Below, piece after piece: positions 56,577 through 64,000 of a stretch of DNA of 64,000 nucleotides. The notes below the pieces were generated by a model that was not told the DNA's origin, searched no databases, and was given only the letters and a program-made list of their open reading frames with translations. Every line of letters starts with the position of its first letter. Positions within the stretch are counted from its first letter, which is position 1. The position numbers were made by a program, and so were the translations under genes. Source of the stretch: Adineta ricciae (lineage: Eukaryota; Rotifera; Eurotatoria; Adinetida; Adinetidae); contig CAJNOJ010000229.1 in the NCBI GenBank assembly GCA_905250025.1, positions 62,001 through 126,000 on the forward strand, read 5' to 3'.

Positions 56577-59252
56577 ATGGCTATACTGTTGGCATTCTGT
56601 GGCTTATTTGCAATCGCTACGATGATTGTCTTGTCGACAATCCCGGTGTACCTCTCTGCCAAAGATATCGGTTCTCCAACAGGGATCAACAACGATGGTA
56701 TGTAAATTAGTGCTACTAATATTTTTCATTCTCACTATCTATGCTTGGGTAGGAAAAATATTCGCGATGGCGTTTGCTACCAACTATATTGGCAACACGC
56801 CATCTGGCATAACCAATTACAAATCAGTCGCGCAACAAGTACGTTTGTATTTCTTAGTGAAATGACGCCATTTGATTATATACATACTATAGATCAACGG
56901 ATATATGGGCTACAGATGGAACAGCATTGGTATTCAATCAATTACCCTAAATGGTGTTGGCAAAAGAAAGAAGCGGGACACAACGTGAGTTGTTTGAGTA
57001 TCATTTTTATTTATTGTCGCCTGTTTCATAATTTCGGTCGTGTCTAGTTCTGACGCCTTTTGTAATATTAACAATGGAACAAACTACAGTACAGCAAATG
57101 GCTCTGCTATGGAGATGTCCATTATCATCAACAATTGCCCAAGAACGCGATGTATCACAAACCATTGCATTCAGGAATGCTTACCTGAAATAAAATCCCA
57201 CCTATCATCAGTGTTTGGTTCGGACCCCGTTTCATTAAATCTTCAAACTAGCGATGGACAAAGTATCAGGCTTTCCTGCAGATTTTGCCAGTTTGGCAAC
57301 ATCAGTTCAGGTAAATGCTGTTCGTTTAATATATATAAACTGTCTACAATGACACTTAAAGAACCTGATCGCGAAGGCCTGGAAGAACGAGAGAGAGGTT
57401 CATCGCTTTCGTTCCTCCTTAATTTGTTTAAATGAGCTGCTCCACATGAGCACCATATATTGCATTTCACTTCATCTCAATAGTAGAATCACCCACCGAA
57501 AGACAAAACCTGGATAATTTTTAACGATCGGTTCTCTAACACACGAGTCTAAATAATTTACTCTCCTAGGTCCAACGTGTGCTGATGGCGTTCAAAATGG
57601 TCAGGAGACAGGTCCGGACTGTGGTGGTGCCACATGCCTATCACAAGAGAAGACATGCGCCAATGGCTTAGGTTGTAGCAGTGCTACAGATTGTACAAGT
57701 CGTTTGTGTGCTGGCGGATTATGCCGAGGTGAGATTGTTTTTTACAGGAAAACTGTCATCGATTCTTTCTATCGCTTCTAGCACCAACTATAGAACCGAC
57801 TGTAGCGCCAATCGCAGCACCAACATGCACCGATGGACTGAAAAATGGATTAGAGACAGATGTAGATTGTGGTGGTGCTACTTGTGTATCACAAAACAAG
57901 GCATGCGCAGATACCTTAGGGTGCACAAGTGGTACAGACTGCATGAGTGGAGTCTATACTGGTGGATCATGTCAAGGTAAGTGATTATGTGGTAGAAAAG
58001 TTAATCCGTAGTATATTCTGGTTCGTAGCACCAACATGCACTGACGGAGTGAAAAATGGACTGGAGACAGGTGTAGATTGTGGTGGCGCTACTTGTGTAT
58101 CACAAAACAAGGCATGCGCAGATACCTTAGGGTGCACAAGTGGTACAGACTGCATGAGTGGGGTCTGTACTAGTGGATCATGCCAAGGTAAGTGATTATA
58201 TGGTGGAGAAAGTTAATCTGCGGCATATTCTGGTTTGTAGCACCAACATGCGCTGATGGCGTTAAAAATGGGTTGGAGACAGGTGTAGATTGTGGTGGTG
58301 TTACTTGTGTGTCACAAAACAAGGCATGCGCTGATAACGTAAGTTGTAGCACTGGTACAGATTGCATGAGTCGAATATGTACCAGCGGATCATGTCAAGG
58401 TAAGTGGTTGTGAGGTAGAAAAAGTTAATCCGTGGTATATTCTGACTCGTAGTATCAACATGCACTGACGGAGTGAAAAATGGACTGGAGACAGGTGTAG
58501 ATTGTGGTGGCGCTACTTGTGTATCACAAAACAAGGCATGTGCAGATAGCTTAGGCTGCACAAGTGGTACAGACTGCACGAGTGGAGTCTGTACTAGTGG
58601 ATCATGCCAAGGTAAGTGATTATATGGTGGAGAAAGTTAATCCGTGATATATTCTGGTTCTTAGCACCAACATGCACTGACGGAGTGAAAAATGGGTTGG
58701 AGACAGCTCTAGATTGTGGCGGCAACACTTGTGTGTCACAAAACAAGCAATGTGCAGATAATTTAAGTTGCATAATTCGTACCGACTGCACAAGCGGAGT
58801 CTGTACTAGTGGATCATGTCAAAGTAAGTGATTATGTGGTGGATAAAGTTAATCCGCGGTATATTCTGGTTCTTAGCACCAACATGCACTGACGGAGTGA
58901 AAAATGGGTTGGAGACAGCTCTAGATTGTGGCGGTAGCACTTGTGCATCACAAAAGAAGGCATGCGCTGATAACGTAAGTTGCAATACTGGTATAGACTG
59001 CATGAGTGGAGTCTGTACTAGTGGATCATGCCAAGGTAAGTGATTAGGTGGTGGGGAAAGTTAATCTGCGGCATATTCTGGTTCTTAGCACCAACATGCA
59101 CTGACGGAGTGAAAAATGGACTGGAGACAGGTGTAGATTGTGGTGGTAGCATTTGTGTGTCACAAGGCAAGAAATGTGCAGATGGCTCAGGTTGTACAAT
59201 GGGTTCAGATTGTACAAGTTTGGGCTGTAATGGCGGCGTTTGTGGAGGTTAG
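56577..59252 (+). CDS. Membrane-anchored Cys-rich repeat protein, twelve exons, eight DCGG repeats
   Basis: Exons: 56577-56697, 56753-56838, 56893-56984, 57048-57310, 57570-57728, 57782-57976, 58029-58187, 58241-58399, 58453-58611, 58665-58823, 58877-59035, 59089-59252. All joins are phase-consistent and total 624 aa. The N-terminus has one hydrophobic anchor (ILLAFCGLFAIATMIVLS), then a basic site KRKKR that could be cut by a furin-type protease, a Cys-bearing domain of about 90 aa, and eight repeats of about 53 aa with the pattern C.DG..NG.ET..DCGG..C, then C, C, DC, C and C. Repeat 2 has a Pro/Thr/Ala insert. The real start could lie upstream of 56577, and a GTTAGT at the end might be a donor instead of the TAG stop. 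Extracellular adhesion or binding is inference. Confidence 0.8.
57570..59252 (+). repeat. Tandem exon array with exact 212-bp period
   Basis: The last six repeat exons start at 58029, 58241, 58453, 58665, 58877 and 59089: every step is exactly 212 bp (159-bp exon plus 53-bp intron). The introns between them are also near-identical (GTAAGTGATTA ... TATTCTGGTTCTTAG). The two earlier exons, at 57570 and 57782, also start 212 bp apart but are more diverged and their exon lengths differ. Confidence 0.9.
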
Positions 59253-62200
59253 TTGTCACTTTCATTAACATATGACATATTCTCGATCATGAGTCGCTGT
59301 CACCCCCAATGATTGATTTCTACTGTCTGCCAGATAACTCGAAAGCGACAAGAAGAATGCAGACTTTTTTGTCTCGGTAGACAATTGAATGATAGAGAAT
59401 TCAATGTTGGTGATCAATAATGTACTTTATTTCGGGTGTGCTGCTCTTTTAGTCGCTGGAACGATAAATAGTTTAATGGCTGCTTAATGGCAGAATTCCA
59501 GTTTCGCAGAAACTATTCTGTCGAAAAGATATGTATTCCATTTAAGACTTTTTAGTATTATGTTCCGACCGTTCCTGTAAATTGAGCGAAGCGGTGCTTC
59601 CGAATCATATTTGATAATTGAAAAAACGTATAGCTAAGGATGCCTCGACACAATGAAAGGTAATAGTTTGTATCGGATCGCGGCATCAAATCTGTCTTTC
59701 TTTTTATAAAGGACGAAAACAAAGTTCTGGTCTCATCGGAGTCGTCTGTGCTGCAGTTAGAGACATAATAGTTTAGTTTCTTTGTTTTTGTCGTCATCGT
59801 GGAGAGAGCTAAATCGTTCTTCGATGTGATGATGATATTAGGTAAAACGATGAAAAATCGTCTCCTATTGATCGATTTTTATTGATATGTTTGAGTTATT
59901 TAGTTTGGAGTGTGTTCGAGGTGAGTATAGCGCTGTAGGCCCGCGTGAAGCTATTGAGAATAGGGTCGCGTTGCGGTTGTGTATAAGAGACAGGGCAATC
60001 ATTACACTATTGGTTAAGGAAGTGACTCGTGACAGGTGAACATTTGAGTGTGTCTATAGATTAATTATGAAAGAAAGATTGAACAACACAGTCGAGTTGG
60101 ATGCGTAAGCAACCTAAGTTCAGACTAGTCGTAGATAAATAGCTCTACAATGTATTTATATTTTTTTCAAAGGGGTAGCGTATCTGTTATTTCCAATGAT
60201 TCAATTGAATTACCGTAACTGAATAAATGACACTTTGAGGTTTTGTGTTAGACCAATCGATTGCGGACTCTCCATGCTTTTAAGGTTGAGGTGTCGACAA
60301 TGTTATTGTTGACAAAAATTAGACGGAATGATTTCGAAGTGAAAACTTGAATAGTTGGGAACTAAATTCACTTTCAGTCTTTGACAGTTCTGTGACTTCT
60401 GAACTTTTCGGCTCCAAGGTTTTGTAGTATTCTGCATGAACTTGAGACTTGCTTCGCATTTCTATACCCTTTTCAGATCTGGTATCGTACTGAATGGATG
60501 AAGCGTGTAAGCCTAAAGAAATGCTTTTCCTCAGATAGTTGACATTTATTAAAATAGCTAGAGACTTACTCAATTGCATTACCGAACAAGGGAAATTCCA
60601 AGATCTCATCTAAATTTGATTCTAATGATTTCTTCACGCGTGCGAATTCACTATATCATTCCGAATCAATTGAAAAACAATCTGCTTGACACTGTTTACC
60701 TTCGATAAAATAAAATGAGTTGCCAAAACGGTAACTTCGATGGATGTCAGAACTTTAGCACGATAAATTAGTTACGCATACTTTAAATGTTCGCTTAATT
60801 TGCAAAACTACTATGTTATCAAAGCTATACGGAAAGCGGGGTCTAATAGAGAAAGATCTCTATACAAAAAAAAACATTGACAGAAAAGATCCACGAACAT
60901 AACAAAAGGTACAGTATTGTGTTGAGTACTTGTGCGAAATAGTGTTGTGCTTACTATGTGTGTTCCTTACATGAATTCCGTGAATCCATTCAAATCCTAG
61001 AGTATAAACGCTAACAAAGAAATAATCATCCAATCTCGTTTGTAAGAAATAAAATGTTCAACATTATCTATTTTGCTTTTAGTCCCACCAACAGTAGTCA
61101 TTCGTTCTCCACAAAGATTGAGGAATCCAGTGCTTACAAATCTTGTGCACTAGATCAATAAAATATACGGACAAATTCCGTGCTGTAATTATTCCAAAAC
61201 TACTTCTTTCGCAATTATTGTATGACTTATGATGTGTTAGTTCGTAAGAAGAAAGTTCCTAGTATGTATTCTTATACGGTCAGATCATCCATCATGCGAT
61301 GAAAGTCACATAATTGACGGTGACATTCATTTTGAAAGTATGCAATATAGTTGAATTCGACGCTTTTAATAGAACGTCACTAATGGCGCAACCTTTGAAA
61401 ATGTTTACGAACTCTCATTACTTAGACTGAGAAACTATACAACTGAACACTACTTTGCTAAGTCTTCTTCATTCATCGAATGTTTTTAAAAGTTACCATG
61501 AGTAGAAAAGAAGTACACGGAGATAAACAATATATTCAAAGTGAATCTTCTTGATAACCATTCATTTGTTCAGTTTCTAGTCATCCCATTATACTAAAAA
61601 TACACATAAAATAATAGTAACGAGGCTCACTCGAACAGATTTCTTGTGTGAATAGTTCATTTACTATACACTTTCCTATGATTTCCTCGACTATAAATGT
61701 TTGCTTTAAAGTCTTCGCTATAGCCAGCTGAAATAATTGTTAAAATGATTCATTGTCTATGGAGTCATTTATTGACTATTGGGATGATAACTCTAACCGT
61801 ACGTTAGCGATATACCTGAATTTGATTTTGGCAAACACTCCATGGATATACTATGCGTTTGCTGTCCACCTCATTCATTGAGGATTTCTTGTTGGAAACG
61901 AATTGTATATTGAAATAAAACCATACTCAGATCTATTCATTTCACACATGATTTGATAAAGTTAATCAACATATGCCTTCTCTTCGATACGTATAACATA
62001 AGCAAACAAAGTCATTGTAGCACTCATACATTTACAATATTTGCTGGAGATCATTTGATAGTTAAAAACTACTTTTCTACACAAATGACAAATATGAATA
62101 GGATCCAATAACAGGTATCCATTTAGAATGTGTTCTTTGATCAGATTATAAGGAGCACATATTTTAGCTGACGGAAAATACCCGAATTTACCATTGCTGA

Positions 62201-63159
62201 CGATTGTTTTCTTTCTATGTGCCGGATTACGTTCATCACCACTAACTATCATTACAAAGTGACAGATAAATTCGAATAGGATTTTTGTTGTACGGTTTCT
62301 ATTATTATGTTATTTTGGCGTAATGATAACGGTAGCAGACTAAATCTAAACGACTTGATAAATTTGAACACGGTTATTATGGCAATTATGCTTTTTCTCC
62401 GTGTCTATAAGTCGTCCGATTCATTCATGAGCGACTACATAAACGATATACTCGAATAGATTACTTATAAGAATTGTTCATTTGTTACGTATACTAAAAC
62501 TCATTACACGCTTACGAAGTTTTTGCTGTTATTGGCACACAAATACGGACAAACATATAGTTAAAACTAATCAAATATGATATAACGCTGGGTCAAGTAA
62601 ATAAATATCAACGATTGCTTAAAAACAGGCGTTGTTGATGAATGCAGCGATGGTATAAATTGTACAGTTACCATATGACATTTTTTGGAGACCACAATCT
62701 GTTCAATTCTATTTTAAAGCAGAGTCATTTTTGGTAAAAGATCTTCTTAGGTTTAGTTACTTTCTATGTATAACATATCATTATATTATTAACGATAAAT
62801 TAGTAGGTGTAATGATTAACATAATTGGTCCTAGTTTTCTTGAGTAATTTTCATTTATAATAACACTGTAAGCTATGAGCCTAGATATGAACAACAATTT
62901 TGAAATGATCAACATACTTGAGACGCAGTATTCTAGAATTATTTCATTTGTCACATACTCTTCGGTTATATGGTCGCAACTAAGCCTTCCCGGGTGCTAA
63001 ACGAACTTTTCGAGCATATTTATTTTTGCTACACCATTCAAACTCATCAGGCTCTGATCAAACCTCTTTATGAATTATTCATGCAAGTTATGGAAACAAT
63101 ATATCCGATACGGACATCAAAAACTGTTATATACATATCTGATCTCAAATAGCTTCTTT
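59253..63159. other. Gene-poor region, no gene recognised
   Basis: About 3.9 kb without a supported gene. A 96-codon ATG ORF on the minus strand (62252-61962) has CHLC and CKC pairs but no recognisable domain. A Tn5-mosaic-end-like 16-mer lies at 59978-59993. No RNA gene seen. Confidence 0.4.
59978..59993 (+). other. Match to the Tn5/Nextera mosaic end
   Basis: TGTGTATAAGAGACAG is identical to the last 16 of the 19 bases of the Tn5 mosaic end; one of the three preceding bases also fits, giving 17 of 19. A 16-base match is not expected by chance in 64 kb. The simplest explanation is a library adapter left in an assembled read or a chimeric join; a natural transposon end is the alternative. 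Confidence 0.7.
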
Positions 63160-64000
63160 TCTGCAACAGAAAACCTTTATTTCTCAAGCAATCACATACT
63201 CTAAACACATCTGAATAACAGCAATACACTTGTGATGTATTGTTGTGTGTTACCATGGAAAAGACATCTTTGTTTGAGCATCAACTATTTACTCTAAATA
63301 AATGTTGGTAACAACTATTCGTTTGTGATGTAATATCGTGTGATATCATGGGAAAATATTTTTGTTTAACCATCAGCTGTTTACTCTAAATAAATGTTGG
63401 TAACAACTATTCGCTTGTGATGTAATATCGTGTGATATCATGGAAAAAACATCTTTGTTTAACCATCAGCTGTTTACTCTTAACAAATCTTCCTAACAAG
63501 TATTCATTTGTAACGTGTTCTCGTAAGATATCATCGAAGGGATATCGTTCCTTTGGCATCAGCTGTATACTCCGAACAAGTCCTCCTAATATTTGTTCAC
63601 TTGTGACATGCTGTCGTAAGATGCCATGGAAAATATCTTTTTGTTTTGACATGAGCTGTATACACCAAATAAATTTTTATAGTAATTAGTCACTGACGAC
63701 GTGTTGTCGTATGGTATCATGGAAGAGAAATCTTTGTTTTGGCAGCAACTGAATATTCCAAAGAAATCTTATTAACAACTATTCATCTATGATATGTCGT
63801 CGTATGATATCATGTAAAAGATATTTTCGCTTTGACATCAACTGTATGCACGAAACAATTTTTTATAGTAATTGATCATTGATTACGTGCTGTCGTATGA
63901 CATCGTGTAAAAGCTATCTTTTTCTTTGACATCAATTGTATATTCCAAACAAATCTTAGTAACATCTATTCATTTGTCATATCTTCTTGCGTCATGGAAT
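63160..64000. repeat. 92-93 bp satellite array, at least nine units, runs off the window
   Basis: The phrase (AT)CATGGAAAA recurs with its ATG-equivalent at about 63256, 63348, 63440, 63533, 63626, 63719, 63812, 63905 and 63994, steps of 92, 92, 93, 93, 93, 93, 93 and 89. Each unit also carries a ...CATCAGCTGT..ACTC.AAA.AA.. section. The first units are the most alike and the later ones have diverged. Because 93 is a multiple of three, frames stay open on both strands, giving false ORFs. Confidence 0.9.

Noticed and set aside
57756..59271. Minus-strand ORFs over the DCGG repeats
   Set aside because: Antisense shadows of the repeat exons.
59887..60039. 50-codon plus-strand ORF spanning the Tn5-end-like sequence
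   Set aside because: Short, crosses the suspected artefact, no known content.
61962..62252. 96-codon minus-strand ORF with Cys pairs
   Set aside because: Isolated, no known finger spacing; could be chance.
63407..63689. Overlapping ORFs on both strands with about 31-residue repeats
   Set aside because: They are the 93-bp satellite read in frame; both strands are open only because the period is a multiple of three.
1..64000. CRISPR array, bacterial operon, phage or retroelement
   Set aside because: No regular spacer-repeat array, no Shine-Dalgarno-type organisation, no reverse transcriptase, integrase or transposase motifs were seen on either strand.

Overview
The window is nuclear DNA from a metazoan, most likely a bdelloid rotifer (Adineta/Rotaria-like). 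This is inferred from AT-rich intergenic DNA, compact genes, very short introns (mostly 42-60 nt) with GT-AG ends, lineage-expanded rhodopsin-like 7TM receptors and F-box genes, and locus copies at allele-like divergence. No organelle, viral or bacterial operon structure was seen. Six single-base 'n' positions (7364, 12834, 15431, 35815, 37043, 46725) mark assembly joins. Five of them sit exactly at a repeat or duplication border, so part of the apparent duplication may be unmerged haplotypes.

Layout. 1-8092: the end of a GIY-YIG-like gene (+), a KY/hillarin-type transglutaminase-like gene (-), a 7TM receptor (+), an F-box relic, a second 7TM receptor cut by an n, and then a PBZ-like zinc-finger array. 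9892-10806: a 7TM receptor. 11522-12826: a fold-III PLP enzyme. 13068-14984: a secreted subtilase (-). 15198-15740: a repeat-rich island. 16007-17750: a two-exon F-box gene (-). 17893-18920: a prolyl 4-hydroxylase (-). 19122-21041: a six-exon type I membrane protein (-). 21565-22585: a 7TM receptor (-). 22962-24579: poorly resolved exons. 25057-26815: a TRAF/XAF1-type zinc-finger gene of at least ten exons (-). 27407-34561: a near-identical second copy of the 1-7363 block, with an intact second receptor. 34851-36938: two endonuclease V copies.

37312-51433: a degenerate tRNA-Leu, a GST relic, then a duplicated block (38115-43016 and 46726-51433). Each copy carries an ADP-ribosyltransferase-like gene, an alcohol dehydrogenase pseudogene and a 7TM receptor. 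Between the copies lie an orphan ORF, a relic of the same receptor, a secreted antistasin/WAP protein and tRNA-Arg(CCU). 51434-56576: no gene recognised, with a CCTGC minisatellite at 54071-54240. 56577-59252: a membrane-anchored, Cys-rich repeat protein whose last exons form an exact 212-bp exon+intron tandem array. 59253-64000: no convincing gene, a Tn5-mosaic-end-like 16-mer, and a 92-93 bp satellite running off the window end.

Themes: chemosensory-type receptors (eight loci plus one relic), F-box genes, and possible DNA-damage/ADP-ribose functions (PBZ fingers, ART-like proteins, ENDOV). No operon-like logic applies. Many gene models here were built by hand from splice signals with phase-matched junctions; junction coordinates are given.
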